Notes: generated by a model from the letters alone, not told the origin. Positions 1 to 7,976 are shown, counted from the first letter of the stretch. The stretch is 64,000 nucleotides of DNA from Desulfosporosinus sp. (GCA_020692355.1 JAIMKP010000011.1:1-64000); one strand, 5' to 3'. A program made the numbers and translations.

Positions 1-52
1 GAATCGCTATACAGACATTCACAAAAAGCCTATAGTATTTGGCAAATTATTC

Positions 53-61
53 TGGTATAAT
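53..61 (+). promoter_or_regulatory. Extended -10 promoter candidate for tnpA
   Basis: TGG followed by TATAAT (56-61) is a perfect extended -10 element about 35 bases before the tnpA start codon. No good -35 hexamer is seen 16-18 bases upstream, which an extended -10 can tolerate. Assignment rests on sequence only. Confidence 0.4.
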
Positions 62-96
62 AGAATCAGTCGTAGGTATAGTAGAGGGCTGATTAC

Positions 97-501
97 ATGC
101 AGAAACTTGACAACAATAATCATTCAGTATTCTTACTAACTTATCATCTGATCATGGTGGTCAAGTATCGCCGAGAGGTCATTGATGATACGATAGCCAT
201 TCGTATACGGGAGATCGGAGAAATCATCGGTCAGAACTACCACGTTACCTTTCTGGAATACAATCATGATCGAGATCACATCCACATTTTGTTCAAAGCA
301 CATCCTAATTCTGAGCTATCGAAGTACATTAACGCTTTCAAAAGTGCATCATCACGGCTTGTCAAGAAGGAATTCCCTCAAGTTCGGCACCAACTCTGGA
401 AGGAGTATTTCTGGTCTCAAAGCTTTTGTTTGCTAACAACGGGTGGAGCACCCTTAGAAACCCTGAGAAAGTATATTGAATCTCAAGGAGAAAAGAGGTG
501 A
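97..501 (+). CDS. tnpA: IS200/IS605 transposase TnpA (Y1 HUH)
   Basis: This is the single-strand transposase of the element, which cuts and rejoins the top strand at both ends through a 5'-phosphotyrosine link. The 134-residue length is usual for the family. The HUH metal-binding motif is seen as HIHILF (H61, H63), and the catalytic tyrosine is Y126 in RKYIESQG near the C terminus. Residues between these are typical of the IS200 fold. The stop overlaps the region of the tnpB ribosome site, so the two genes are probably co-transcribed from the extended -10 promoter upstream. No damage is visible. Confidence 0.93.
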   Translation: MQKLDNNNHSVFLLTYHLIMVVKYRREVIDDTIAIRIREIGEIIGQNYHVTFLEYNHDRDHIHILFKAHPNSELSKYINAFKSASSRLVKKEFPQVRHQLWKEYFWSQSFCLLTTGGAPLETLRKYIESQGEKR

Positions 502-505
502 GACG

Positions 506-1594
506 ATGCAAATTGTGTACCGATATGGGATATACCCCTCCCGCGAACAGGAACAGAAGATGTTCCATACCCTAAAGCTTTGCCGCCATCTTTATAACGC
601 TGCGTTGGAACAAAGAGAAACTTGTTACCACCAAAGAGGCCGATCCTTGTCCTACACCTCACAACAGAATGAATTGCCAGGGATGAAGAAAGAGTTGCCT
701 GAATACGAAGAAATTCAGAGCCAAGTTTTACAAGACGCGCTGCGTCGATTGGACGATGCTTTCAAACGGTTTTTCAGCGGTCTTGCCGGGTATCCACATT
801 ACAAAGACCGGGACCATTACACCTCATTCAGTTATCCGCAAGTGGATAATGTCAAGAATACGTTCAGTAGACCAGGCTATATTTACTTGTCAAAAATAGG
901 CTTTATCAAGATGAAGGTTCACCGGGAATTCCCGGCAAAAGCCATTTCACGGGTTAATGTCAAATACCACGGCGGCAAGTGGTACGCTAATCTAACCACT
1001 GAAACACCACAGGCCGAGCCGGTAGAGCATGCCACGAAAGCAGTGGGTATCGATCGTGGTATAAACCATTTTGCAGCGCTGTCCGATGGAACATTCATCG
1101 ACAACCCAAGGTATTTCCGGAAAATGGAGAAAAAACTTGCCAAGGAACAACGCAAGCTCTCCCGCAAAAAGAAAGGTTCAAAAAACCGAGGGAAAGCCAA
1201 AGCGAAAGTAGTCAAAGTACACGCCAAAATCGCGAACCAACGCAGGGACTTTCTCCACAAGGCAAGTGCTCAGATCGTCAAGAACTATGACATTATTGTC
1301 ATGGAGGATCTAACGATAAAAAACATGATCCGAAATCACAAACTCGCCAAGAGCATCCAGGATGCCGGATGGGGGGAATTCGGAAACTACATTGAGTACA
1401 AGAGTTTACATCAGGGGAAACGACACGTTCTGGTTGACCCCAAAGGCACATCGCAAACCTGCTTATGCGGAGCGCATGTGCCAAAAGACCTAAGTACCCG
1501 TGTCCATGAGTGCCCAGTTTGCGGATTAGTGATGGATCGAGATCTGGTGAGCGCTAAACTAATCTTGGAGCGTGGCCTTGCGGTCATTGCCTAA
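506..1594 (+). CDS. tnpB: IS605-type accessory nuclease TnpB
   Basis: TnpB is an RNA-guided DNA nuclease related to Cas12 that helps the IS persist. The start at ATG 506 follows AGAGGTGAG and gives 362 residues, with an N-terminal OrfB helix-turn-helix region and a RuvC-like nuclease. The RuvC residues are D183 in GIDRGI, E267 in IIVMEDL and the DRD motif at about 344-346. A zinc ribbon lies at 319-339, with CLC in place of the commoner CxxC, then CPVC. In the last RuvC motif the usual DRDxNAA asparagine is a valine (DRDLVSA), which may weaken cleavage or be tolerated. A longer reading from 476 is less likely because it overlaps tnpA. Confidence 0.93.
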   Translation: MQIVYRYGIYPSREQEQKMFHTLKLCRHLYNAALEQRETCYHQRGRSLSYTSQQNELPGMKKELPEYEEIQSQVLQDALRRLDDAFKRFFSGLAGYPHYKDRDHYTSFSYPQVDNVKNTFSRPGYIYLSKIGFIKMKVHREFPAKAISRVNVKYHGGKWYANLTTETPQAEPVEHATKAVGIDRGINHFAALSDGTFIDNPRYFRKMEKKLAKEQRKLSRKKKGSKNRGKAKAKVVKVHAKIANQRRDFLHKASAQIVKNYDIIVMEDLTIKNMIRNHKLAKSIQDAGWGEFGNYIEYKSLHQGKRHVLVDPKGTSQTCLCGAHVPKDLSTRVHECPVCGLVMDRDLVSAKLILERGLAVIA

Positions 1595-1775
1595 AATAGA
1601 TTCTGTAGGGCGGGAACCGCCCGAAGTTACGCCTGTGAAAATCGTGTAAGACCTGAGGCCAAAGCCGAGGGCAACGGTTGCTGAACCAGGAAACCAATGC
1701 TCAAACTTTGCCGAGAAGCCCTCGCTTCTTAGCGAAGCGTAAGCGGGGGTAGTTCACCTAAGTCTAGTATTTGTT
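1595..1775 (+). ncRNA. Candidate omega-RNA (reRNA) at the IS605 right end, with guide
   Basis: The 163 bases after the tnpB stop are GC-rich, structured and non-coding. They end in a hairpin (GCCCTCGCTT at about 1718-1727 against AAGCGGGGG at 1741-1749) followed by AGTTCAC. In studied TnpB elements the guide RNA overlaps the 3' part of tnpB and the right end, and its guide is the first 16-20 bases after the element. Here that guide would start at 1758 (CTAAGTCTAGTATTTG). The RNA itself is inferred from position and structure. Confidence 0.6.
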
Positions 1776-1829
1776 TACGGACGATGGACATGGGTTCACC
1801 ATCACCTCTTACGTCGTGTGTCATCCATT

Positions 1830-1857
1830 TTGAACGGGTGCTTAACTATATTATACC
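1830..1857 (+). promoter_or_regulatory. Weak promoter candidate before the ABC importer genes
   Basis: TTGAAC (1830-1835) is separated by 16 bases from TATACC (1852-1857). Both hexamers match the sigma-A consensus at four of six positions. Transcripts from here would run into the hairpin at 1880-1906 before reaching the ATPase gene. The remaining bases of 1758-1986 show no gene. Confidence 0.3.
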
Positions 1858-1879
1858 AGTTCTTGGCACGCATAAGTAG

Positions 1880-1906
1880 GCTCCGCTTGCAAGCGGAGCA
1901 TTTTTA
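1880..1906 (+). terminator. Intrinsic terminator (or leader attenuator)
   Basis: A perfect 9-bp stem, GCTCCGCTT against AAGCGGAGC with a GC loop, is followed by ATTTTTA. Flanking GCATAA/TTATGC can extend the pairing. It lies about 80 bases before the ABC ATPase gene and after the IS end. It may simply end upstream transcripts or attenuate the importer operon. Confidence 0.65.
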
Positions 1907-1986
1907 TGCCTTTTTTACTGCCATTAAGTTTCACGCATCCCTGCTTTCCCCAATACACTATTAGAGGCCAAAGACTAAGGGGGGAG

Positions 1987-2769
1987 ATGCCATTGAAAGA
2001 TGTGGTTGAGGTACATAACGTCGGCATGAAGTACCAATCCCTCGATGGAGAAATCACCGCACTGACCGATATCAATTTTGCCGTCCGAGATGGGGAGTTC
2101 ATCAGCATTGTTGGCCCCAGTGGTTGCGGTAAATCCACTTTGCTTTCCATCATTTCCGGGCTGTTGCCTTCGACGTCCGGTTCGGTGTTTCTCAGAGGGG
2201 AAAAGGTCTCCGGGGTTTCGCGGAAAATTGGCTATATGCTCCAGAAAGACCACCTATTTGATTGGCGTACGATTTTTCAAAACGTCATGCTGGGTCTCGA
2301 AATCCGAAAAGCTGTGACCCCTGAGGTGACAGAACGTGCCGTGGAGCTTCTGAAAACCTATGGCCTTTACGAATTCAGGAATAAATACCCGAGTCAGCTC
2401 TCTGGCGGCATGCGACAACGGGTAGCCCTGATCCGAACTCTGATGACGGATCCGGAAATCCTGCTCTTGGATGAGGCCTTTGCGGCCCTGGATTACCAAA
2501 CACGGCTTGCCGTCAATGACGACATCTATGCGATCATCAAGCAAGAGAACAAAACCGCGATCCTCGTCACCCATGATATTGCGGAAAGCATCAGCATGGC
2601 GGATCGGGTCATCGTCTTATCGAAGCGGCCGGGAACTGTAAAAAAAATCTATGACATTGATTTAACCTGTACAGAGCGCACCCCCATGTCTTCACGCGAA
2701 GCACCGGAATTTCGCTATTTTTTCCTAGGGATATGGAAGGAGTTGGACGTCCATGTCGAACTCGCTTAG
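1987..2769 (+). CDS. ABC importer ATP-binding protein (nitrate/sulfonate/taurine type)
   Basis: This is the cytoplasmic ATPase that powers the permease encoded next. It has Walker A GPSGCGKST, a Q-loop region (MLQKDHLFDW), the signature LSGGMRQR, Walker B LLLDEAFAALD and the switch histidine in LVTHDIAES. This is the complete set for the SsuB/TauB/ThiZ-like subfamily, at about 260 residues. The ATG at 1987 sits directly after AAGGGGGGAG, so the in-frame TTG at 1993, with six bases of spacing, may be the real start. The gene overlaps the permease gene by 17 bases, indicating one operon. The substrate cannot be read from the ATPase. Confidence 0.9.
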   Translation: MPLKDVVEVHNVGMKYQSLDGEITALTDINFAVRDGEFISIVGPSGCGKSTLLSIISGLLPSTSGSVFLRGEKVSGVSRKIGYMLQKDHLFDWRTIFQNVMLGLEIRKAVTPEVTERAVELLKTYGLYEFRNKYPSQLSGGMRQRVALIRTLMTDPEILLLDEAFAALDYQTRLAVNDDIYAIIKQENKTAILVTHDIAESISMADRVIVLSKRPGTVKKIYDIDLTCTERTPMSSREAPEFRYFFLGIWKELDVHVELA

Positions 2770-3565
2770 GCTCTCTCCGGAACATAAAGCGTTCCTGCAT
2801 CAAGTCCGCCTGAGCAAAATCCGGATTCGGCTCACCCAACTCTTGATCTTAGTCACGGCCTTCGCCCTCTGGGAATTCTGCGCAGACGCCAAGATCGTCG
2901 ACCCTTTTATCACGAGTCAACCGTCAAGAGTGTTAAAAACCATAATTAGTCTATACGAACAAGGAGTGTTGTTCTACCACATCGGTATTACCTGTTTGGA
3001 AACCGTCGTCGGTTTTCTGCTCGGAACGCTCTTGGGAACCCTGATCGCCATCATCTTATGGTGGTCCGAATTCTTGTCCAAGGTTTTGGAGCCCTACTTG
3101 GTGATCCTCAACAGCTTACCGAAAATCGCGCTCGGACCGGTGTTCATCGTCTGGATCGGGGCAGGTCCGGCGGCTATCATCGTCATGACCTTGGCGATTT
3201 CTCTGATTGTTACGGTGTTAGAGGTAGTCAACGGCTTCTTGGCGATTGATCAGGAAAAGATCAAGCTCGTGCAGACCTTTGGTGCCCGTAAATTGCAGAT
3301 CCTGACTAAAGTGCTTCTTCCTGCCTCCCTGCCGACGATCATCAATGCGCTGAAGATCAATGTGGGACTCTCTTGGGTTGGAGTCATCGTCGGTGAGTTC
3401 CTCGTATCCAAAGCCGGTCTGGGCTATCTCATCGTCTATGGAGGGCAGGTTTTCAAACTCGATCTGGTCATGACCAGTGTGATCATCCTGGGCGTGGCCG
3501 CGTTTGTGATGTATCAGGGGGTGGTATTGCTTGAGATGCTCTTGGTAAGGAGAAAAGCGCACTAG
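2753..3565 (+). CDS. ABC importer permease (SsuC/TauC-like)
   Basis: This is the membrane channel of the importer. The 270 residues contain about six hydrophobic segments, beginning near residue 27 (LLILVTAFALWEFCA). The EAA loop that docks the ATPase is seen as KIKLVQTFGARKLQILTKVL at about residues 165-185. The family is BPD_transp_1 of nitrate/sulfonate/taurine systems. It starts inside the end of the ATPase gene, so translation is probably coupled, and the binding-protein gene follows after 45 bases with its own AAGGAGG site. Confidence 0.9.
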   Translation: MSNSLRLSPEHKAFLHQVRLSKIRIRLTQLLILVTAFALWEFCADAKIVDPFITSQPSRVLKTIISLYEQGVLFYHIGITCLETVVGFLLGTLLGTLIAIILWWSEFLSKVLEPYLVILNSLPKIALGPVFIVWIGAGPAAIIVMTLAISLIVTVLEVVNGFLAIDQEKIKLVQTFGARKLQILTKVLLPASLPTIINALKINVGLSWVGVIVGEFLVSKAGLGYLIVYGGQVFKLDLVMTSVIILGVAAFVMYQGVVLLEMLLVRRKAH

Positions 3566-3610
3566 GTCCACGATCACAAAACACATAGCGAAGCGTAAGG
3601 AGGAAACAGG

Positions 3611-4615
3611 ATGAAACGACTGACCTTGTTACTTATGGTATTGTTCTTAGGGACTTCTCTCATACTCACCGGCTGCGGCATCCAGCAAACTGACCTCACC
3701 AAGGTGAGGCTTTCGGAGGTGACCCACTCCATTTTTTATGCGCCACAATATGTCGCCTTGACCCAAGGGTTCTTTAAAGAGGAAGGCCTTGATATTGAGC
3801 TTTCCAACGGCCAGGGAGCGGATAAAGTCATGACGGCGGTTTTGTCAGGCCAAGTTGACATTGGCTTTGCGGGGCCGGAAGCGAGTGTCTATGTCTATAA
3901 TGAAGGCAAGGAAGATTACAGTGTCGTCTTTGCCCAGCTCACGAACGGCGACGGCACTTTCCTCATGGGCCGTCAGCCTGCACCGAACTTTAAGTGGAGT
4001 GACTTGAAAGGCAAGACCGTTATCGGTGGGCGTAAGGGGGGCATGCCGGCTATTGTCCTCCAGTATGTCTTGAGTAAAACTGGGCTAACGCCGGGGAAAG
4101 ATGTGTCCATCGACACCACGATGCAGTTTGCGGCCATGCCCGGGGCCTTTATAGGGGGCAAAGGGGATTATGTGATCATTTTTGAGCCCACGGCCTCGAG
4201 CATGGAGAAGGAAGGCAAGGCCTATATTGTGGCATCCCTAGGTAAGGAAAGCGGAGAAGTTCCTTACACCGCCTACTTTACTAAAAAGAGTACCATCGCG
4301 AAGAACCCGCAGCTGATCCAGAAGTTCACGAATGCCATCTACAAGGGCCAACGCTGGGTTGACAGCCATTCTTCCGAAGAAATCGCTAAGGCCATCAGGC
4401 CCCAGTTTCCGGATGACAATGAGGCTCTCCTAGTGAGCGCCGTTAAACGCTACAAGGAACAGAACACCTATAAAAAAGACCCGATCCTCCAGGAAAAAGA
4501 CTTTTATCTCCTCCAGCAGATCATTCAAGATGCCGGAGAGCTAAACAAGACGGCTCCCTATGGGAATATCGTGACCACCAAGTTCGCAGAAACGGCCATG
4601 AAGAACCTCAAATAG
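3611..4615 (+). CDS. ABC importer substrate-binding lipoprotein (NMT1/SsuA-like)
   Basis: This is an extracytoplasmic solute-binding protein of 334 residues. The signal sequence ends in the lipobox LTGC, with C22 the predicted lipidated residue, which anchors it to the membrane. The body shows the NMT1/SsuA/ThiY pattern: FYAPQYVALTQGFFKEEGLD, then a GADKVMTAVLSGQVDIGFAG segment. Such proteins bind sulfonates, nitrate, thiamine or riboflavin precursors, or similar small molecules. No thiamine or flavin riboswitch is seen upstream, so the ligand stays open. It is the last gene of the operon and converges with the XRE regulator gene eight bases away. Confidence 0.88.
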   Translation: MKRLTLLLMVLFLGTSLILTGCGIQQTDLTKVRLSEVTHSIFYAPQYVALTQGFFKEEGLDIELSNGQGADKVMTAVLSGQVDIGFAGPEASVYVYNEGKEDYSVVFAQLTNGDGTFLMGRQPAPNFKWSDLKGKTVIGGRKGGMPAIVLQYVLSKTGLTPGKDVSIDTTMQFAAMPGAFIGGKGDYVIIFEPTASSMEKEGKAYIVASLGKESGEVPYTAYFTKKSTIAKNPQLIQKFTNAIYKGQRWVDSHSSEEIAKAIRPQFPDDNEALLVSAVKRYKEQNTYKKDPILQEKDFYLLQQIIQDAGELNKTAPYGNIVTTKFAETAMKNLK

Positions 4616-4623
4616 TTGATGAC

Positions 4624-4950
4624 TCACTTCTCCAACGAGCGGAAATAGGCTTGGGCAACTTCCCGGATGAATCTGACCTGTTGAATTTCTTTGCCGGACA
4701 AAACAGCTGTCAGCTGATCAAGTTCCCGTTCTTTCGCATTGTATGACGTTAGCAATGCTGCGGGCTCCACTGTGAGGCTGGCAGCGATTTTTGCCAGGAG
4801 TTCTAAAGAAGGTCCTTTGCTGCCCCTTTCGATATAGCCTATGTACGCTCCACTGACACCGAGCATCTCGGCCAGCCTTTCCTGCGTAAACCCTTTTGCC
4901 CGGCGACAATTCCTTATGTTATACCCCACGAGCTTTCGTATATTATGCAA
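4624..4950 (-). CDS. XRE-family HTH transcriptional regulator
   Basis: The 108-residue protein has a Cro/CI helix-turn-helix at about residues 8-62: GYNIRNCRRAKGFTQERLAE, then VSGAYIGYIERGSKGPSLE. The C-terminal tail is short and helical (about 70-108) and resembles the SinR/SinI type of dimerisation tail only loosely. The ribosome site GGGAGGTGG lies about ten bases before the ATG. It converges with the importer operon, and its own promoter should lie in 4960-5060. Target genes are unknown; neighbours suggest the importer or itself. Confidence 0.85.
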   Translation of the reverse strand: MHNIRKLVGYNIRNCRRAKGFTQERLAEMLGVSGAYIGYIERGSKGPSLELLAKIAASLTVEPAALLTSYNAKERELDQLTAVLSGKEIQQVRFIREVAQAYFRSLEK

Positions 4951-5166
4951 ATCTCGCCACCTCCCTCTCTATTGTAGATGGAGGTGGGATAAGTGTTTAC
5001 AAACTTTTAGTCGAAAAAATAAGGGAAATTATATACTGTCAGAATCTAACCATTAAGTCGACTAGGTGATACAATATTTAACAATATTATATATAAATTT
5101 TACCTATACTTACATAAAGCTATCTATTTAGACACCATGCCACATCAGTGTAGCATCAAGAGAGAG

Positions 5167-5352
5167 TGAACTCGTTCAACTAAAGTTGAACATCGAGACT
5201 TCGGTGACGAAAGCCTCCAGTGGAGGGTTTCGCCGAAGCAGCTTATCCCAAAAGGATACTTCGCGGCGAAGGGTGGAGTCTACCCCCACCGAAGCAAAGT
5301 ACGAGGTACCACTCCCACTTGTAGAAGTGGGAGTCTCACGATAGGATGAAAA
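5167..5352 (+). repeat. Palindrome-rich IS605-like element, copy A (long form)
   Basis: This is one of five copies of a family in the window. It opens with TGAACTC and the hairpin GTTCAACTAAAGTTGAAC, contains CTTCGGTG...CACCGAAG arms around a variable centre, and closes with GTACGAGGTAC, the hairpin ACTCCCACTT-GTAG-AAGTGGGAGT and TCTCACGAT. Subterminal hairpins at both ends without terminal inverted repeats fit a non-autonomous IS200/IS605 derivative (PATE). Copy A keeps a longer centre (5206-5275) absent from copies B and D. The AT-rich bases 5041-5166 before it hold nothing I can name. Confidence 0.75.
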
Positions 5353-5375
5353 TTCAACAGAATAGATAGATCGCT

Positions 5376-5462
5376 GCTGCGACAAAGGCAAACCCGGCGA
5401 AAGCCGGGGACGCAAAGCCACAGGTCTTCCACTGTAAGGTGATGACGGCTGGGCTACCGAAC
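5376..5462 (+). promoter_or_regulatory. Cyclic di-GMP-I (GEMM) riboswitch
   Basis: The aptamer matches the GEMM-I consensus closely. It has GGCAAACC, then a short stem capped by a GAAA tetraloop, then GGGACGCAAAGCCAC, a second stem with a receptor-like bulge, and GGGCTACCGA. The base before CAAACC is G, as in the Vibrio Vc2 aptamer (G20), which favours cyclic di-GMP over the cGAMP-type variants carrying A there. A terminator follows at 5481-5515, and the downstream gene encodes an HD-GYP phosphodiesterase. Direction of control is not certain from sequence. Confidence 0.92.
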
Positions 5463-5480
5463 AGGGAGTAGTCGGTTAGA

Positions 5481-5515
5481 GCCGCCATACCTTCTGGGTA
5501 TGGCGCTTTGTTTTA
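5481..5515 (+). terminator. Riboswitch expression-platform terminator
   Basis: The stem GCCATACC (5484-5491) pairs with GGTATGGC (5497-5504), followed by GCTTTGTTTT. It lies 20 bases after the aptamer and before the HD-GYP start. The bases AGCCGCC at its foot could instead pair with GACGGCT in the 3' side of the aptamer (one mismatch), giving a possible switch. That alternative pairing is my inference. Confidence 0.75.
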
Positions 5516-5534
5516 AGAAAGGGGTGATGGTGTC

Positions 5535-6638
5535 TTGAAACTGCAGATTGTTCCGATCCAGATTGATACTGTTGCACCGGGTAAGCCTTCACCGTTTGAC
5601 TTGTTTGATCAGGGGGGCTATTTACTTTTGGAGAAAGGGCAGGCAGTTACCGCGCAAGTTTTTGATCTTGCCCACAAAAGAAAGCTCTATTCAGTCAGCT
5701 ATGAATGGAGCGAATTAACGGGACCTAAACGGTTGGTTGGTTTTAAGGATAGTCAGTTAGGGGAGTCTCCCCTTAGGCACATACGCTACGATTCTAATTT
5801 AATCCGGATTGATTATCTTAAGCAGGCGCTACCGATTTTGGTAAGTTCCCTACAAGAATTGGAGAAGTGTCACGGATTTCCCGGCTTCTCCTGGCTGGAT
5901 AACCATGATCGGCATACATATATTCATTCTTTGAATGTGGCTTTGCTGGCTACGATCATCGGTATCTATATGGGGTATGGGATTAAGGAACTGGCCTATT
6001 TGGCAAGTGGCGCTGTGTTGCACGATTGGGGAAAATTATTGGTTCCCCGTGAGATTTTAAACAAACCATCTGCTTTGTCGCCGGAGGAATTTCAACTGAT
6101 AAAGAGCCATCCTGTTCGCGGCGAACTGGTCTTGCGGGATGAGGGCTGGCCGGACGAAGTTTTGCGGGTGATCCGGGAGCACCATGAGCGGTGGGGAGGA
6201 CAAGGCTATCCAAACGGTTTGCGGGAGAGTGAAATTCATCCCAATGCCCAGATTGTAGCGGTAGCGGATGTTTTTGACGCCTTAACTGAAGACCGTCCGT
6301 ACAAAGTTGGGTTGGCTCCTTACCATGCCTTAGAGATGATCTTGAATGGATCAGGTTCAAGCTATGCTCCGGAAGTGGTACGGGCTTTGCGATCTTGTGT
6401 GCTCCTATATCCGGAACATTCCACAGTGACTTTGAGTAGCGGGGAAACGGGCGTAGTTATTGCGCTTGACCCTGTTTTACCCACCCGTCCGGTTGTGCGC
6501 ATTATGGCGGACCGGCAGGGAAGGCCCGTACGGGGAGAAAAAATCATGGACCTAAGAGAAAATCGCACTTTAGCCGTAAGTGCCATTACCTTTGACAGCA
6601 ACAGGCGCTCCCACCCGGGTTTTACGTCCGGAATTTGA
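5535..6638 (+). CDS. HD-GYP domain cyclic di-GMP phosphodiesterase
   Basis: The protein probably hydrolyses cyclic di-GMP. The 367 residues have an undefined N-terminal region (1-110) and an HD-GYP domain (about 115-290) with DNHDRHTYIHSLNVA, the metal pair in LHDWGKLLVP near residue 160, IREHHERWGGQGYP with the GYP triplet near 221, and VADVFDALTEDRPYK. HD-GYP proteins more often read HDIGK; here it is HDWGK, still with both metal ligands. The only in-frame start near the AAAGGGGTG site is TTG 5535. The leader carries a cyclic di-GMP riboswitch and terminator, so the enzyme's product pool likely feeds back on its own expression. Confidence 0.88.
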   Translation: MKLQIVPIQIDTVAPGKPSPFDLFDQGGYLLLEKGQAVTAQVFDLAHKRKLYSVSYEWSELTGPKRLVGFKDSQLGESPLRHIRYDSNLIRIDYLKQALPILVSSLQELEKCHGFPGFSWLDNHDRHTYIHSLNVALLATIIGIYMGYGIKELAYLASGAVLHDWGKLLVPREILNKPSALSPEEFQLIKSHPVRGELVLRDEGWPDEVLRVIREHHERWGGQGYPNGLRESEIHPNAQIVAVADVFDALTEDRPYKVGLAPYHALEMILNGSGSSYAPEVVRALRSCVLLYPEHSTVTLSSGETGVVIALDPVLPTRPVVRIMADRQGRPVRGEKIMDLRENRTLAVSAITFDSNRRSHPGFTSGI

Positions 6639-6674
6639 CCCATCGGCGGGATGTGCGATCCTGGGGATTCAAAA

Positions 6675-7151
6675 ATGGATGTTAGTATCCTCAATCCTTT
6701 TCTCACAGCCATGTTTCAACTTTTAGACAATCTCGAAACCCAGTGTGAAAGGGGCAGTATTCAAGGCATTAAACCACCGGTTCAATTAGAAGGGCTCACG
6801 ATAGATATCGGGGTTATCGGTGATATATCCGGGAAGTTTCTGATTTCGGTCAGCCCTAAAACTGCGCTTTTCCTTGCCAACAGGTTAGGAAAAAGCTATG
6901 GAATGCTCCCGCCGGAAACGTTCGGGCCCATGGAAAAGAGCGCCTTTCAGGAGATATCGAATATCATAGGAGGGTTGGCCTCCAGTATTCTTGCCAATTC
7001 CAACCTTACGGTAAATATCACTCCTCCCACTATTATTGAAGGAAGCACGGTTGATACGGGAGCGTATTCCCGTATGGTGATCAAAATCCCGATCGACATC
7101 AAAGAAGCCCAGGACAGAATGGGCATGAATCTATATGTATCGATTGCCTGA
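6675..7151 (+). CDS. cheX: Chemotaxis phosphatase CheX
   Basis: CheX dephosphorylates phospho-CheY and so resets the flagellar motor signal. The protein (about 158 residues from ATG 6675) has the single catalytic ExxN motif of the family in KSAFQEISNIIGGLASSI, preceded by GVIGDISGKFLISVS. The start at 6675 is preferred because GGGGATT lies eight bases upstream; an in-frame ATG at 6651 lacks such a site. It follows the HD-GYP gene closely, so the riboswitch may govern both. A strong terminator at 7187 ends the unit. Confidence 0.85.
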   Translation: MDVSILNPFLTAMFQLLDNLETQCERGSIQGIKPPVQLEGLTIDIGVIGDISGKFLISVSPKTALFLANRLGKSYGMLPPETFGPMEKSAFQEISNIIGGLASSILANSNLTVNITPPTIIEGSTVDTGAYSRMVIKIPIDIKEAQDRMGMNLYVSIA

Positions 7152-7186
7152 GGTTTGTCTCAAACATTAGTTGAATATGAATCAGA

Positions 7187-7229
7187 GGGGCTGTTCCAAA
7201 GCAAGTTTGCTTTTGGAGCAGCCCTTTTT
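7187..7229 (+). terminator. Intrinsic terminator after cheX
   Basis: GGGCTGTTCCAAA pairs with TTTGGAGCAGCCC across the loop AGCAAGTTTGCT-like region (inner GCAA/TTGC also pairs), and TTTTT follows at 7225-7229. It separates the riboswitch-HD-GYP-cheX unit from the chromate-transporter genes. Confidence 0.9.
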
Positions 7230-7285
7230 GGGAAGAGGAACTTCCAGGATTTCTTGAAAAAATCCGGGTACATCAAAAAAACGTG

Positions 7286-7314
7286 TTTTCAAACGGACGG
7301 CTTTTGAATATAAT
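7286..7314 (+). promoter_or_regulatory. Sigma-A promoter candidate for the chromate-transporter pair
   Basis: TTTTCA (7286-7291) lies 17 bases from a perfect TATAAT (7309-7314). This is about 75 bases before the first transporter gene and after the preceding terminator, which is the expected place. Confidence 0.55.
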
Positions 7315-7388
7315 GGGCTTACAAAAGGAAATTGAGAAGTCGGTTGTCGCCTACTTAATGTAAAAATAGAGCAGGAGGATTAAACAAC

Positions 7389-7916
7389 ATGTTGGAACAT
7401 CTCTGGAATCTGTTCGTCGGTTTCTTTCGGGCGAGCAACTTTGGTTTTGGTGGCGGGCCGGCGACGGTTCCCCTGATGCAGGTTGAGGTGGTGAACAAGT
7501 TCCACTGGCTCACTAACGCCCAGTTTGCCGATGCGGTGGCGGCAGCCAATGCCTTGCCGGGGCCGGTGGGGACGAAGATCCCTGGGTTTGTCGGCTATCA
7601 AATCGCGGGCTGGCCGGGGGCAATCGTCGGGATTCTCGCCTCCATTGGTCCGACGGTCTTAGCGGTGGTCATTTTGGGGAGCGTGCTGATGCGCTTCGCG
7701 AATTCGCCGGGACTGAAGGCGGCCCTGAAAGGAGTGCGCCCCGTGATCGTGGTGCTCATCGCCCAGACCTCGCTGCAGATGGGCATGACCTCTTTTCCGA
7801 ATCTCATGACCTGGGGGATTGCCCTGGCGACGATAGCCCTGCTGTATTACAGCAAAGTCCACCCGGCTTTGATGATTGTTACTTCGATGATGTTTGGATT
7901 AGTGGTGTTTCGGTAA
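7389..7916 (+). CDS. Chromate-transport (CHR) family membrane protein, first of a pair
   Basis: This 175-residue protein is one CHR domain. The family signature is clear: FGFGGGPATVPLMQ near residue 18, then NALPGPVGTKIPGFVGY, followed by about four further hydrophobic segments. Short-chain CHR proteins occur as adjacent pairs that act together in the membrane to export chromate; some relatives act on other oxyanions. The ATG follows AGGAGG by eight bases. The next gene is a close paralogue 60 bases on. The actual anion is not known. Confidence 0.85.
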   Translation: MLEHLWNLFVGFFRASNFGFGGGPATVPLMQVEVVNKFHWLTNAQFADAVAAANALPGPVGTKIPGFVGYQIAGWPGAIVGILASIGPTVLAVVILGSVLMRFANSPGLKAALKGVRPVIVVLIAQTSLQMGMTSFPNLMTWGIALATIALLYYSKVHPALMIVTSMMFGLVVFR

Positions 7917-7976
7917 ATATTCGAACGCATCTCGGGGTTTTCACCGGAACAGTTTATAGGAAAGTAGGGAGTACGG

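Larger units (their letters stand above)
1..1757 (+). mobile_element. IS200/IS605-family insertion sequence
   Basis: The element carries a Y1 HUH transposase (tnpA) followed by tnpB on the same strand, and ends in a subterminal hairpin followed by TTCAC at 1753-1757. This is the family's arrangement: no terminal inverted repeats, hairpins near both ends. I place the right end at 1757 because the sequence up to it has the typical hairpin plus TTCAC and what follows looks unrelated. The left end was not found; it lies between 1 and 96 or before the window. Both genes are open, so the element may still be active. Confidence 0.8.

Noticed and set aside
1729-3600. Shared 14-mer TAGCGAAGCGTAAG at 1729 and 3587
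   Set aside because: Only two copies, one in the IS right end and one before a ribosome site; too little to call a repeat family.
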